Source of the DNA: Trichocoleus sp. FACHB-40
Lineage (GTDB): Bacteria > Cyanobacteriota > Cyanobacteriia > Cyanobacteriales > FACHB-T130
Assembly: GCF_014695915.1 (NCBI RefSeq)
Contig: NZ_JACJPF010000078.1
Coordinates: forward strand, 1-64,000
Length of the DNA stretch: 64,000 nucleotides
Direction of reading: 5' to 3'
The position numbers and the translations under genes were made by a program. Below, piece by piece: positions 44,388-53,439 of the stretch. Each line of letters begins with the position of its first letter. The stretch's first letter is position 1. The notes beneath the pieces were generated by a model. The model was not told where the DNA came from. It was given only the letters and a program-made list of their open reading frames with translations, and did no database searches.

Positions 44388-45278
44388 ATGAAGCGATTTT
44401 TGTCTATAATTTGTCTGTTAGCGATCGCAGGTTGCAGCCATAACTCGAATCGGCGCATCGTCGTCGCCTCAAAGAATTTCACTGAGCAAATTATCCTGGG
44501 TGAACTTTTGGCGCAAGCAATTGAAGCCAAAACAGATTTGCAAGTTGATCGCCGTCTCTATTTGGGCGGTACCTTTGTTTGTCATCAAGCTCTAATTTCT
44601 GGACAAATTGATGCTTATGTCGAATATACTGGCACTGCCCTGACTTCGGTGCTGAAAGAAAAACCAAAGAGCGATCCCAAGGCTGTCTACAATCGAGTGC
44701 AACAAGCATATAACCAGCAGTACCAGCTGGAATGGACTCCACCTCTGGGTTTTAACAACACTTTCGCTATGATTGTCCGCAGCGAAGATGCCAAGGCGTT
44801 AAATATTCAAACTCTCTCCCAAGCTGCTAAGTTTACACCCAAGTGGCGGGCTGCTTTTGGCTTTGAGTTTAGCGAACGCCCAGATGGGTTTCCGGGTTTA
44901 GCCAAAACTTATGGGATAAAGTTAGCACAACCGCCTCTGGTGATGGATTTGGGGCTAATGTACCAGTCAATAAAACAAAAGCAGGTGGATTTAGTTGCTG
45001 GTAATTCCACTGATGGACTCATCGACAGCTTGAATCTGGTGGTGCTGGAGGATGACAAAAACTATTTTCCGCCTTACGAAGCTGCGCCCGTGGTACGGCA
45101 GGAAGCCTTAGCACAACACCCGGAGTTACGTCAAGCTCTGCAACAGCTAGGCGGCCTAATTTCTGAGAAAGAGATGCGAAGGCTGAATTACCTTGTGGAT
45201 GGGGAACGGCGGGATGTGAAACAAGTTGTGCGGGAATTTTTGCGATCGCAGGGTTTGTCAAAGAACAGTAACAAATAG
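44388..45278 (+). CDS. osmoprotectant-binding lipoprotein (OpuBC/OpuCC-like), 296 aa
   Basis: A lipoprotein signal peptide with lipobox LAIAGC (Cys16) and a substrate-binding domain of the OpuAC/ProX type. It has IVVASKNFTEQIILGELLAQ (about 24-43), GQIDAYVEYTGTAL (about 82-95), FGFEFSERPDGFPG (about 162-175) and QKQVDLVAGNSTDG (about 201-214). The DAYVEYTGT element is a known quaternary-amine ligand motif. It likely delivers glycine betaine, choline or a related compound to the preceding transporter. The 102-bp gap before it may carry translational control. Confidence 0.92.
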   Translation: MKRFLSIICLLAIAGCSHNSNRRIVVASKNFTEQIILGELLAQAIEAKTDLQVDRRLYLGGTFVCHQALISGQIDAYVEYTGTALTSVLKEKPKSDPKAVYNRVQQAYNQQYQLEWTPPLGFNNTFAMIVRSEDAKALNIQTLSQAAKFTPKWRAAFGFEFSERPDGFPGLAKTYGIKLAQPPLVMDLGLMYQSIKQKQVDLVAGNSTDGLIDSLNLVVLEDDKNYFPPYEAAPVVRQEALAQHPELRQALQQLGGLISEKEMRRLNYLVDGERRDVKQVVREFLRSQGLSKNSNK

Positions 45279-45444
45279 ATGGGACAAAAGCTGAAAATAT
45301 AGAAATCCGTTTGTTACTATAAACAGGGTTTTTGCAAGGGTAACGATACGAACACAACAGTATTGACTACTAAAACACCAATTACATCAAAAAATTTCAG
45401 CAGTTGCGTCAAACTATTTAAAAGAGTTCAAGAGACAGAAGCTG

Positions 45445-45867
45445 ATGATAATTGAGAAGGATGAACTGCTGGAGCGATATGCCGCCGGGGAACGCAATTT
45501 TAAAGGGGGAGACTTAATTGGAACTTCCCTAAAAGGCACGAATTTAAGCGGAGCCAACTTTCATGAAGGTTCTCTGAGTGAGGTGGATCTCAGTGGAGCG
45601 AATCTCAGCGAAACTGCTTTCATGGAAGCATCCCTGAGTGGGGCGAATTTGAGTGGGGCGAATCTGGGCGGAGCAAATTTGAGCGGAGCAAATTTGTTTC
45701 AGGCAAATCTCAGAGGTGCAAACTTGACAGGGGCAAACTTGAAAATGGCAGATTTGACGGAGGCAGATTTAACTGGGGCAAATCTGGAAGGGGCAAATCT
45801 TTGGGGTGCTTTCTTAACGGGCGCTAAATTAAACGATGCCAATCTGCCCAAGAACGTATCCCCGTAA
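45445..45867 (+). CDS. short pentapeptide-repeat protein, 140 aa
   Basis: A short N-terminal helix (EKDELLERYAAGERNF) is followed by about 22 pentapeptides (A(N/D)LSG), making about five coils of a right-handed beta-helix that start at FKGGDLIG. It lacks the N- and C-caps of the 15157-18871 group, so it is a different subfamily. No signal peptide. Function unknown. It converges with the histidine kinase gene (2 bp between the stops). Confidence 0.82.
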   Translation: MIIEKDELLERYAAGERNFKGGDLIGTSLKGTNLSGANFHEGSLSEVDLSGANLSETAFMEASLSGANLSGANLGGANLSGANLFQANLRGANLTGANLKMADLTEADLTGANLEGANLWGAFLTGAKLNDANLPKNVSP

Positions 45868-45869
45868 AT

Positions 45870-47381
45870 TTACTGACGAATCGGAATTTTGATGATAAAC
45901 TCGGTTCCCTGCGCTGGTGCAGAAATGCACTCGATTTTGCCATTGTGTTTTTCAACAATGATTTGATAACTGATTGACAACCCCAAACCTGTGCCTTTGC
46001 CTGTGGGTTTCGTGGTATAAAAGGCTTCAAAAATCCGGCAGCGTACTTCTTCAGTCATTCCAGGGCCATTGTCGATAATCCGAATCGCCACTTGATTGTC
46101 GTTTAGCACTTCGGTAGAAATCCGAATTGTAGGGATTGAGGACTGGGGACTGGGGACTGGTGACTGGGATGAAGATTGGGGATTAGGGGCTGAACAGGGG
46201 AATTGGGAATGGGAATCCTCGCAATTCCCTGTTAGTGCTTCCAAAGCGTCAATCGCATTCGAGATGAGATTCATAAACACTTGGTTAAGGAGTCCGGCGT
46301 AACACTCTACTACTGGCAACTCGCCGTATTCTTTAACAACGTTAATCCCTGAATATCCGCCTCTGGCTTTTAATCGACTGTGGAGAATCAGCAGCGTACT
46401 GTCAATGCCTTCGTGAATATCGACTCTCCGCATCTGGGGTTCGTCAATCCGGGAGAAGTTTCGCAGCGAGTGGACAATTTGCTGGATGCGATCGCTACCC
46501 ATTTGCATCGAAGACAGAGTTTTGGGAAAATCTGAAATTAGGAAATTTAGATCGATAGCCTCGACTTCTTCTTTAATTTCTGGCACTGGTTGAGGATAAT
46601 GTTTCCCGTAGAGCTGTAGCAGGTTTAGCAGATCCTGGGCATATTGATTTGCATAGCTGAGATTGTTGCAAACGAAGTTGACTGGGTTGTTGATTTCGTG
46701 GGCAACACCAGCAACTAGCTGCCCTAAATTTGAAAGTTTTTCGTTCTGAATCAGAAGGCTCTGAGTTTCCTGAAGTTCGCATAGGGTAAGCTGGAGTTGA
46801 GTGGCTTGTTCTCGGAATTTTGCTTCTGATGCCTTTAAGTTCGCCTGGGCTAATTTTCGCCCTGTGATGTCGGTGACGAAGCCTTCACAGAAAAGTAACT
46901 TACCATCCTTGTCGCTTACTGCCCTCGCATTCTCGGAAATCCAAATAATGCTGCCATCTTGGCGATAAATCTGAGATTCAAACTCACGCACATACTCGCG
47001 TTCTTGCAGTAAACTCAGAAATTTGTCACGACGAGTTGGATCTACATACAGCTTGTGCTTGATGTCGGTAAGACTTTCTATCAGTTCCTCTGGTGAAGCG
47101 TAACCGTAAATCTTAGCCAGCGCTGGGTTAGCACTAATGTAACGCCCGTCTGGTGTTGTCTGGAATATCCCCTCGACGGCGTTCTCAAAAATGCTGCGAT
47201 ACTTTTCCTCTGCTTGCCGCAGCGCCTCTTCTACTAGACGGCGTTCAGCAATTTGGTTTGCCAATTCTCGATTAGCCTGCTGTAATTGCATAGTTCGCTT
47301 GAGGAGACTTTTCTGGATTTTTCTCCAACGCTCTACCCAAGTGGGAACATCGGCTGACGAATTGTCACGGCATAGGAACAT
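45870..47381 (-). CDS. PAS-domain sensor histidine kinase, 503 aa
   Basis: A soluble kinase. A coiled coil (about 20-60) leads to one PAS domain (about 60-180: YRSIFENAVEGIFQT), then a second coiled coil. The phosphoacceptor H box is GVAHEINNPVNFV (His228), the N box is NQVFMNLISNAIDAL (366-380), and the G boxes are DNGPGMTEEV and GTGLGLS. Between the N and G1 boxes a segment of about 34 residues (384-418, Pro/Ser/Gln-rich) is encoded by heptamer repeats (46131-46213). No response regulator is next to it. Confidence 0.93.
   Translation of the reverse strand: MFLCRDNSSADVPTWVERWRKIQKSLLKRTMQLQQANRELANQIAERRLVEEALRQAEEKYRSIFENAVEGIFQTTPDGRYISANPALAKIYGYASPEELIESLTDIKHKLYVDPTRRDKFLSLLQEREYVREFESQIYRQDGSIIWISENARAVSDKDGKLLFCEGFVTDITGRKLAQANLKASEAKFREQATQLQLTLCELQETQSLLIQNEKLSNLGQLVAGVAHEINNPVNFVCNNLSYANQYAQDLLNLLQLYGKHYPQPVPEIKEEVEAIDLNFLISDFPKTLSSMQMGSDRIQQIVHSLRNFSRIDEPQMRRVDIHEGIDSTLLILHSRLKARGGYSGINVVKEYGELPVVECYAGLLNQVFMNLISNAIDALEALTGNCEDSHSQFPCSAPNPQSSSQSPVPSPQSSIPTIRISTEVLNDNQVAIRIIDNGPGMTEEVRCRIFEAFYTTKPTGKGTGLGLSISYQIIVEKHNGKIECISAPAQGTEFIIKIPIRQ
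46131..46213. repeat. heptamer repeats in the kinase ATPase domain
   Basis: About ten units of GGGGACT, GGTGACT or GGGGATT type occur in frame. They encode SQSPVPSPQSS-like residues on the minus strand. Confidence 0.85.
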
Positions 47382-47580
47382 AGCAGGTCTTTAGAGATGA
47401 GTGGCCCCACACCCCAGTATCTGTCTCTACGGGAAAATACGGAGTGATGCCTCTCTCTTGAATCATGTGATTTTTAATGTCATCATTTTGTGATATACAT
47501 CAGCTTGTTTGGTGACATAAATCGCTGAAATTACCGAGACAATTGCTGTAACTGGGAGCAGCGTTTTTCAGTCAATAGTG

Positions 47581-48744
47581 ATGTGGGGAGCAAAAATAGT
47601 TTTGAAAACCTTTAGTCTTGCTGGCGCGATCGCAATTCTGGCTCTCGGTTTCGATATCGCGGCTCTAGCTGCCCGCTTGACAAATTGGCGATTTGACCCA
47701 TCCTTAAATCAGTTGGAAGTGACTGTGGATGAGGGAACGACACCGCGGTATTTCCTACTAACTCAACCGCCTCGGATTGTTCTAGATTTACCCGATACCG
47801 AGTTGGGAAGCGTGGAAACTCAACAATCTTATACAGGACTGGTGCGGCAAATTCGGGTTTCCCGCTTTCAGGCTGGTGTCACCCGAATTGTGATGGATCT
47901 GTCGCCAGAGGTGGTGTTGACACCGCAACAGGTGCAACTGCAACAGGTGGGAGGCGATGCCCTACAAGGGCGACCCCTAGAAGGGGTTCGCTGGGTGTTG
48001 CGTCCCCTAATTTCTGGAGTTCAAACCGCACCGCCTGAAGGCAGCACGCTTCCCCCTGCTAACTTTTTCGGAAGCGATCGCGCTGGTGTGGTGAGCGTAC
48101 CGCCTCTGAACCCGACAAGCAGCGGATCTAACTTGCCAACCGGAACGCTTCCCCCAGCGAGATTTTCGCCTAATAGTAACGTCTCAGTCAGCGTTCCTCC
48201 CCTGCAACGGGAAACAGCACCAACACCACCGAGGGAGTCTCAAACTTCTGTCACCAGAGTGGTTGAATTTGGTCAACCCTTGCCAACACCGAAAATCGCC
48301 TCACCTGTGCGCGAAAGTAGAACACAAGAGTCCTCAAACCTACCATCGCTAGAAATTGATGCAGCGGCACCTGTAGAGAGGCGATTGGCGTATGTCAACC
48401 CAAATGTGATGTTGCCTTCTGGAAGCGAGCTGATTTTAAGATATCCGGGAGATAAGATATTAAAATTGCAGGCTGGTTCCTCAAGGCAGGAGGTGTTGCT
48501 GCTACAGGAAGAAATACTCGACAAAGCTGGGAATATAATTCTCCCAACAGGCACGCAGGTAATTGGGCGCTTTGAGAGCGACCGGAGTGGCAGTCGCTTC
48601 ATTGCCCAAGCCATTTCTCTCGGCGGACGTAACATTCGCCTAACAGCGCGATCGCCACTTTTGCGACGCGCTCGACAGGTTCCCGAAAACAGTATCGTAC
48701 CAAATCAAATCCTACAAGTTAAGTTAACTAAGGATTTGCGATAA
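47581..48744 (+). CDS. AMIN-domain periplasmic protein, 387 aa
   Basis: ATG at 47581 (a GTG lies just before). An N-terminal signal or anchor (about 8-30) precedes one AMIN domain (about 32-130: LTNWRFDPSLNQLEVTVDEG, PPRIVLDLPDT), the module that targets cell-wall amidases to the envelope. A 150-residue Pro/Ser/Thr-rich linker (about 150-265) leads to a C-terminal domain with LPSGSELILRYPGDKILKLQ (about 277-296) and LPTGTQVIGRFESDRSGSRF. No amidase domain follows, so this is a non-catalytic adaptor, perhaps for septal or pilus machinery. Confidence 0.85.
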   Translation: MWGAKIVLKTFSLAGAIAILALGFDIAALAARLTNWRFDPSLNQLEVTVDEGTTPRYFLLTQPPRIVLDLPDTELGSVETQQSYTGLVRQIRVSRFQAGVTRIVMDLSPEVVLTPQQVQLQQVGGDALQGRPLEGVRWVLRPLISGVQTAPPEGSTLPPANFFGSDRAGVVSVPPLNPTSSGSNLPTGTLPPARFSPNSNVSVSVPPLQRETAPTPPRESQTSVTRVVEFGQPLPTPKIASPVRESRTQESSNLPSLEIDAAAPVERRLAYVNPNVMLPSGSELILRYPGDKILKLQAGSSRQEVLLLQEEILDKAGNIILPTGTQVIGRFESDRSGSRFIAQAISLGGRNIRLTARSPLLRRARQVPENSIVPNQILQVKLTKDLR

Positions 48745-48798
48745 AGTTGTATTTTTTTGCTAATGGCAATTAAAAATTAGCCATTAGCCATTAACCTT

Positions 48799-49338
48799 CT
48801 AGAATTTGTTTGTTTCCGGTGCTGCTGGGCCTGCTCCCGGCTGATTCAGGAAGAAGTTTTTATCGCCATCGTTCTGATAGATGCAGCGGATATCCGGCGT
48901 ACCCTCCAGAGCGCCTGTGTAGCCAAAGGTGTTCATCCGGTTCTTGCAATCCCGCACCTGTTCCGATGTCACTAAATTTCTTTGCTCCAGAATAGACCAG
49001 TTATTGCTACGCAAGACACAACCGGGACGCATATTCGGCTGAGAAACATAGACATTGAAGGGATTCAACGTTACATAGACGCGGCTATCCATGACCATAG
49101 CACTAGCTCCATACTGGGCGCAAAGCTCAGGATTTGGTGCAGCGCGGTCAATAAAATCGCGAGATGCGACGTTTTCTGGAGTAAACGTCGCTGTGGAGCT
49201 AAAGCCAATCCCCACCCCAATTCCCAAAATAAACACGCCAGCAATGATGGCGATGGAAGTGTAATTGAAAGGGGATGACTTAGAAGCTTTAGGGGCAGTA
49301 TAGGGGTCAGAGGTAGGGTATTTAGATTTACGTTTCAT
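48799..49338 (-). CDS. DUF3172 conserved cyanobacterial protein, 179 aa
   Basis: A basic N-terminus, one transmembrane anchor (about 28-47) and a soluble part with four cysteines (CAQYG, CVLRS, CKNRM, CIYQN) that could form disulfides. The order PNPELCAQYGASAMVMDSRV, NMRPGCVLRSNNWSILEQRN fits DUF3172, a family confined to cyanobacteria and some plastids. Thylakoid or plasma-membrane association is expected, but the role is unknown. Confidence 0.88.
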   Translation of the reverse strand: MKRKSKYPTSDPYTAPKASKSSPFNYTSIAIIAGVFILGIGVGIGFSSTATFTPENVASRDFIDRAAPNPELCAQYGASAMVMDSRVYVTLNPFNVYVSQPNMRPGCVLRSNNWSILEQRNLVTSEQVRDCKNRMNTFGYTGALEGTPDIRCIYQNDGDKNFFLNQPGAGPAAPETNKF

Positions 49339-49427
49339 CGTCGGTTAGGTAATTTTACCAAACTTAGTAGGGAGCGATCGCACTGTTCTTCTTTTCCTAG
49401 TATGACTAGGGATGCAAGGATAAGGTA

Positions 49428-50147
49428 TTACTCCTCATCTTCCTGGTTTCTGCTTTCCCTCAAAAGTTGGGAATAAGCATGGGCGACATCTTTCATAGTT
49501 TGATACTCTTGTTTATGCCGTTGGTACTGCGAATCAAAAGCCATTTGCGAGACTTGAAGACTATCCGGATTATATTCAGCAACTTGAACTCCGATTAAAG
49601 CTTCTCTAATTAAGCGAACATATATTTTTTGTAACTGTTCGGCTTTTGAAAGCAATTTTTCTACCTCTTTTAATGCTCTGTCATAAGTATCGATTTGGAC
49701 TGAATATACATCGGAAGTTGATACTAAATTTGCTAAATTATTAATCTTACTATATTGCTCCTCAAGCGCTAACATCTCCGGCTCTATTTGCCAATGTTCT
49801 TTAATAATAGGAGCCAATTCTTTTATAGTAGTTAGCTTTGGATCGTTGGTTTTGGATATGGGAGCAATTGCCTGCACATCCTTCAGCTCGTGCCAGGAAT
49901 AAATGTACTCAACATCACCATTTTGCGTCAGTCTGGGAAATACTACTTGCACTCGATTCTCTCGCCGAACCATTAAAGGAATTCCATAATTTTTTAGAGG
50001 TAAATTGGGATATTTTTGTTCAGCACCTTTCACCAAAACTACAAGGCTACTTTTAATTTGTTTAATTTTGGTTCTACGTTGCTCACTAATAATGTAAGCA
50101 AGTGCCAAAATTAAGAATATGAAAAAGATTATCAGAAGTCTTGTCAT
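49428..50147 (-). CDS. membrane-anchored coiled-coil hypothetical protein, 239 aa
   Basis: One N-terminal transmembrane helix (about 3-18) is followed by a basic patch and a small beta region (IPLMVRRENRVQVVF). Two long charged helices come next (about 125-180 with EQYSKINNLANLVSTS and DRALKEVEKLLSKAEQL), likely a coiled-coil. It ends with an acidic tail (RNQEDEE). No family is recognised. Confidence 0.7.
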   Translation of the reverse strand: MTRLLIIFFIFLILALAYIISEQRRTKIKQIKSSLVVLVKGAEQKYPNLPLKNYGIPLMVRRENRVQVVFPRLTQNGDVEYIYSWHELKDVQAIAPISKTNDPKLTTIKELAPIIKEHWQIEPEMLALEEQYSKINNLANLVSTSDVYSVQIDTYDRALKEVEKLLSKAEQLQKIYVRLIREALIGVQVAEYNPDSLQVSQMAFDSQYQRHKQEYQTMKDVAHAYSQLLRESRNQEDEE

Positions 50148-50227
50148 CAGTGCGATCGCTCCAGTGGTTACTTTCCCTGAGAGTAGGCGTTGTTTTATTT
50201 TTACCGATTTTGCCCTTGGTTGACGAG

Positions 50228-50336
50228 TGGGGGCTGGGGATTGGGGATTGGGAATTGGGGATTGGGAATTGGGGAAGAGGAAAAAGTCTTACCTAGTCCC
50301 TACTCCCTACTCTCCAGTCCCCAGCCCCTAGTCAGT
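50228..50336. repeat. heptamer repeat array before the ABC-2 permease
   Basis: GGGGATT and GGGAATT units are followed about 50 bp later by the reverse type (ccctactccctactctccag, ccccagcccc). The two blocks may fold together. Confidence 0.8.
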
Positions 50337-50394
50337 TGAGCGCTTGAGAAATGTAAAGTAGAAATTAAGAAACTCTCTCAATTGGCTGGCATCT

Positions 50395-51225
50395 GTGAAA
50401 TCACAAGCGTCCCATAATTTGGGCAAAACCTTGAAAAGCTCCCAGTTTCAGACCCTAATCGCCGACACTCTCACCGTATTTTGGGGAGATTGGTTAGATT
50501 TACGGGTTAGGATTCTGCCTGTGGCGGCATCTGGACTCGTATCGCCTTTAATATACATTCTGGCTTTTGGCTTAGGGCTGGGTAACTCCATCAAGCCTGG
50601 TGCAGGAATTAGCAGCAACTACAATAACTACTTAGAATTTATGCTGCCGGGGATGGTGGCGCTATCATCGATGGTGATTAGCTTCACTGGTACAACGTTT
50701 TCCATTTGTGGAGAACGCCTCTACACAAAGACGTTTGAGGAAATGCTGCTGGTTCCCGTACATCCCCTAGCTTTGCACTTGGGAAAAATGCTGGCGGGAG
50801 TGGTGCGGGGGTTGTTGACGGCGGGTGCTGTAATTGTGGTGGCGCTGCTATTTACCGGAAAAATTTGGAGTTTTTTGAACCCGTTGTTTCTGCTGTTGGT
50901 GGTGCTAAATTGCGCTGTATTTGCCGGGTTGGGTGTGATTGTCGGGTTGAGCGTGCGATCACTTGAAGCTGTCGGTCTGTACAATAACTTTTTAATCATC
51001 CCCATGTCGTTTTTGGGAGCGACTTTTTTCGAGCCTGCCACTCTCCCCGCAGCCCTGAAGGTAATTGTCTATTTCCTACCCTTAACTTATACCAGCATTG
51101 GCTTACGCGCTGCTGCCTATTTCCCAGTGTCCCAGTTTCCTTGGTACACGATACCAGTTTTGCTGGTGGCTGCGATCGCGCTTTCCTTTGTCGGTGCTTA
51201 TCAATTTGCTCACCAACAAGATTAA
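50395..51225 (+). CDS. ABC-2 type transporter permease, 276 aa
   Basis: Start GTG at 50395. The six-helix ABC-2 fold includes the extracytoplasmic loop (GNSIKPGAGISSNYNNYLEF, about 63-82), LPGMVALSSMVISFTGTTFS, then KTFEEMLLVPVHPLALHLGK (about 111-130), which is the conserved coupling segment of NodJ/DrrB-type exporters. An ATPase is not adjacent. The final codons AIALSFVGAYQFAHQQD correspond to two degraded copies at 51927 and 52131. Confidence 0.9.
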   Translation: MKSQASHNLGKTLKSSQFQTLIADTLTVFWGDWLDLRVRILPVAASGLVSPLIYILAFGLGLGNSIKPGAGISSNYNNYLEFMLPGMVALSSMVISFTGTTFSICGERLYTKTFEEMLLVPVHPLALHLGKMLAGVVRGLLTAGAVIVVALLFTGKIWSFLNPLFLLLVVLNCAVFAGLGVIVGLSVRSLEAVGLYNNFLIIPMSFLGATFFEPATLPAALKVIVYFLPLTYTSIGLRAAAYFPVSQFPWYTIPVLLVAAIALSFVGAYQFAHQQD

Positions 51226-51267
51226 TCGTAGGGTGAAGCGATCGCCTCAAGGGCGCTTTACTGTAGC

Positions 51268-51696
51268 TTATTCATCTCTACGATTTAGCGCTCTTACAGT
51301 CTGAGGCTCTTGTGACATAATCAGTTGCGGATCGCTTTGAAGGGCGTTATTAGAGCTATCTGGATGTTGTATTTTAGCAGTGCGGGGAAGGAAGGCTTGT
51401 AGCGCATACCAATTTTCCCCTTGAGCGATCGCTTGCTTTGAATTGTTAATGTCATCAGCACTGCTGGAGTTTGTAGCCAATTCAGCAAGGGTAGCGATCG
51501 CGCTATTTTCCCACACCGCGTGCGACCCATCTATCATCCGATCGGAGTTGTTGATCTGCTTGGCGTAGCTTTGCGTTCTGCCAAGCGTTCCCACATCGGT
51601 AATAGAACAAAAAGATATTACCGTTGCTGCTGCCACGGTTCCAAGAGTAATTAACGCGGCGGCTGCGGTATTTACTGAGAATTGTTTAATAAACAT
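51268..51696 (-). CDS. exported hypothetical protein, 142 aa
   Basis: An N-terminal hydrophobic helix (about 8-32: TAAAALITLGTVAAATVI) serves as signal or anchor. The rest is polar, Asn/Ser/Ala-rich, with repeated SSADDINNS and SSNNALQSD patterns and no clear domain. It is unrecognised. It lies convergent to the ABC-2 permease. It may be a fast-evolving exported protein. Confidence 0.6.
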   Translation of the reverse strand: MFIKQFSVNTAAAALITLGTVAAATVISFCSITDVGTLGRTQSYAKQINNSDRMIDGSHAVWENSAIATLAELATNSSSADDINNSKQAIAQGENWYALQAFLPRTAKIQHPDSSNNALQSDPQLIMSQEPQTVRALNRRDE

Positions 51697-51926
51697 TGAG
51701 TCGCACCCTTCAATTGCTCTAGCAAAGAGCTATGTGTGCAAATTCTCCCTTACTTCCATGCTTCAAAGCTTCAGTAAATATACTGATTTTTCACTAAAGC
51801 CTATTTGTATTAGTTGTATTTTTTTAGTTTTATTTGTTGTAGTTGTTTAGCTATTTCAAGCAATTAAACGCTTGCACAAAGTGACATATTAGTATAACTA
51901 AAACAAAAATCAGTTGTCCAAAAGAA

Positions 51927-52000
51927 GCGATCGCGCTTTCCTTCGTCGGTGCTTATTCAATTCCCTCATCAGCAAGATTAAGCAGTAGGGTGAAGCAATC
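51927..52000 (+). pseudogene. decayed copy of the ABC-2 permease 3' end (copy 2)
   Basis: The stretch matches 51172-51245 over 74 bp, including gcgatcgcgctttccttcgt, the stop codon and the following 'gtagggtgaagc'. A one-base shift breaks the reading frame (TATTCAATTC). It shares details with copy 3 that differ from the intact gene, which suggests both derive from a lost paralogue. Confidence 0.75.
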
Positions 52001-52130
52001 TTGGTTTTCTCATAAAATGGTCTGGTGCGATTGAGTACGAGGCTGCCGTCGAACTTGAGGACACTACCGAGCGACAATTTAATGAGAAATCCGCTCCTAT
52101 TCTAATTTATAGAATCAGGGTTTGGGGAGA

Positions 52131-52186
52131 GCGATCGGGCTTTCCTTCGTCGGTGGTTATCAATTCGCTCATCAGTAGTATTAGTC
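52131..52186 (+). pseudogene. decayed copy of the ABC-2 permease 3' end (copy 3)
   Basis: The segment gcgatcgggctttccttcgt continuing to 'caattcgctcatcag' is a third, more worn copy. Between copies 2 and 3 lies about 130 bp with no gene. Together the copies occupy most of the 51697-52206 gap in front of the DUF488 module. Confidence 0.7.
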
Positions 52187-52206
52187 TTAATTGGAGTTAG
52201 CTATCA

Positions 52207-53004
52207 ATGGAAAGAAGGAAAATTTTGATTGCAACTAAAACCTATCCCTCAATTAGCAGAAAGTATAAGGAGACAGTGTGTACGGCAGGAGTGTTATTAA
52301 ATGATTCTGAACAGCCTATTCAATGGGTTCGCATTTACCCTATACGTTTCCGAGCTTTGGAATTTGAGCAACGCTATCCTAGATGGTCAATTATTAGCGC
52401 CGAGATAGAAAAAAACGAAAAAGACTATAGATCCGAAAGCTTCCGGAGCAATGATGAATCTGTAAATATTATTAGAAATATTGATACTTCCGATAACTGG
52501 GCAAAGCGAAAGTCGTTTATCTTACCACTAGAGTTTAGGTCTATTCAAGACATTCAAACTCAAGGAAAATCTCTGGGAATTATTAAACCTCAAAGTATAG
52601 ATAAATACTTTTACAAAGAAACTGAGCGAGAGTGGAGCTTAAAACAACAGGCTGTTCAAGACCAACTTGATCTTTTTGAGCCTTCTCTCCCTCTAGAAAA
52701 AATTCCTTACCAATTTTTATATAAATTTACAGATCGAGATGGTGTTAGTCACCGATACTCAATCAGTGATTGGGAAATAAGTCAACTATACAGAAATTGT
52801 CGAGATAATTCCAGAAAATATAATCAGCAGGAGCAAGAGGCAGAAGCTATGGAAAAGGTTCGTCAGAAGCTAGAAGATGACTTCTTGAACAAAAAAGACT
52901 TATACTTTATAGTAGGCAATCTAAAAAATCATAAAAACACGTTTATGATTATTGGTTTGTTTTACCCACCGCTTGTTGAGTTTGAGCAAATGGCTCTCTT
53001 TTAA
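52207..53004 (+). CDS. uncharacterised partner of DUF488, 265 aa
   Basis: ATG has GGAG nine bases upstream. The protein starts MERRKILIATKTYPSISRKY, then WVRIYPIRFRALEFEQRYPR (about 40-59) and DNWAKRKSFILPLEFRSIQD. LGIIKPQSIDKYFYKETERE (about 123-142), a segment with IPYQFLYKFTDRDG, and DWEISQLYRNCRDNSRKY follow, and the end is a strand-rich IVGNLKNHKNTFMIIGLF. No known catalytic motif, signal or membrane part is visible. The conserved-looking aromatic and basic residues suggest a nucleic-acid binding or modifying protein. AT-rich compared with neighbours, and coupled to the DUF488 gene (12-bp gap), so probably acquired as a pair. Confidence 0.75.
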   Translation: MERRKILIATKTYPSISRKYKETVCTAGVLLNDSEQPIQWVRIYPIRFRALEFEQRYPRWSIISAEIEKNEKDYRSESFRSNDESVNIIRNIDTSDNWAKRKSFILPLEFRSIQDIQTQGKSLGIIKPQSIDKYFYKETEREWSLKQQAVQDQLDLFEPSLPLEKIPYQFLYKFTDRDGVSHRYSISDWEISQLYRNCRDNSRKYNQQEQEAEAMEKVRQKLEDDFLNKKDLYFIVGNLKNHKNTFMIIGLFYPPLVEFEQMALF

Positions 53005-53016
53005 AATAACGATAAA

Positions 53017-53439
53017 ATGGATAATTTAACTAAAACAAAAAACAGATATATTCTTACCTTTGGCTATGGCAATCGAAAGGACTATGGAGAATTTATAGAA
53101 TATCTCCTAATGTTCGATGTTGTATGTGTGGTTGATGTTAGATTACGTCCTCGTGCTTGGAGTCGCCAATGGTACGGAGAACAGGTTGAAAAGCTGTGTA
53201 TTTCTAAGGGTATTAAATACGTTTCTAAAGTATCTCTAGGTAATACTTCCGGCAATCATTGCTGGATTCCTCCTGATGAGGAAGAAGCAAATAAAGCATT
53301 ACAAGAAGTTTCGCCATTCGCTGAAACTGGAAGTATTTTATTGCTTTGTGCCGAAAAAAAACCATATTTATGCCATCGAGTAGAGGTGGCAAACCAACTG
53401 AAAAATTTAGCTAATTTACCAGTGCAGCACCTGGAATAA
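53017..53439 (+). CDS. DUF488 family protein, 140 aa
   Basis: DUF488 signatures: FGYGNRKDYGEFIEYLL (start of the fold), VVDVRLRPRAWSRQWYG (about 41-57), and the conserved GSILLLCAEKKPYLCHRVEVANQL (quoted in part: LLCAEKKPYLCHR, about 108-120). Two cysteines and a His/Arg in this last motif resemble an active or metal-binding site. The family is widespread, often on mobile or defence-linked loci, with no fully settled function. It is 12 bp after its partner at 52207, clearly an operon. Followed by a bidirectional terminator. Confidence 0.88.
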   Translation: MDNLTKTKNRYILTFGYGNRKDYGEFIEYLLMFDVVCVVDVRLRPRAWSRQWYGEQVEKLCISKGIKYVSKVSLGNTSGNHCWIPPDEEEANKALQEVSPFAETGSILLLCAEKKPYLCHRVEVANQLKNLANLPVQHLE

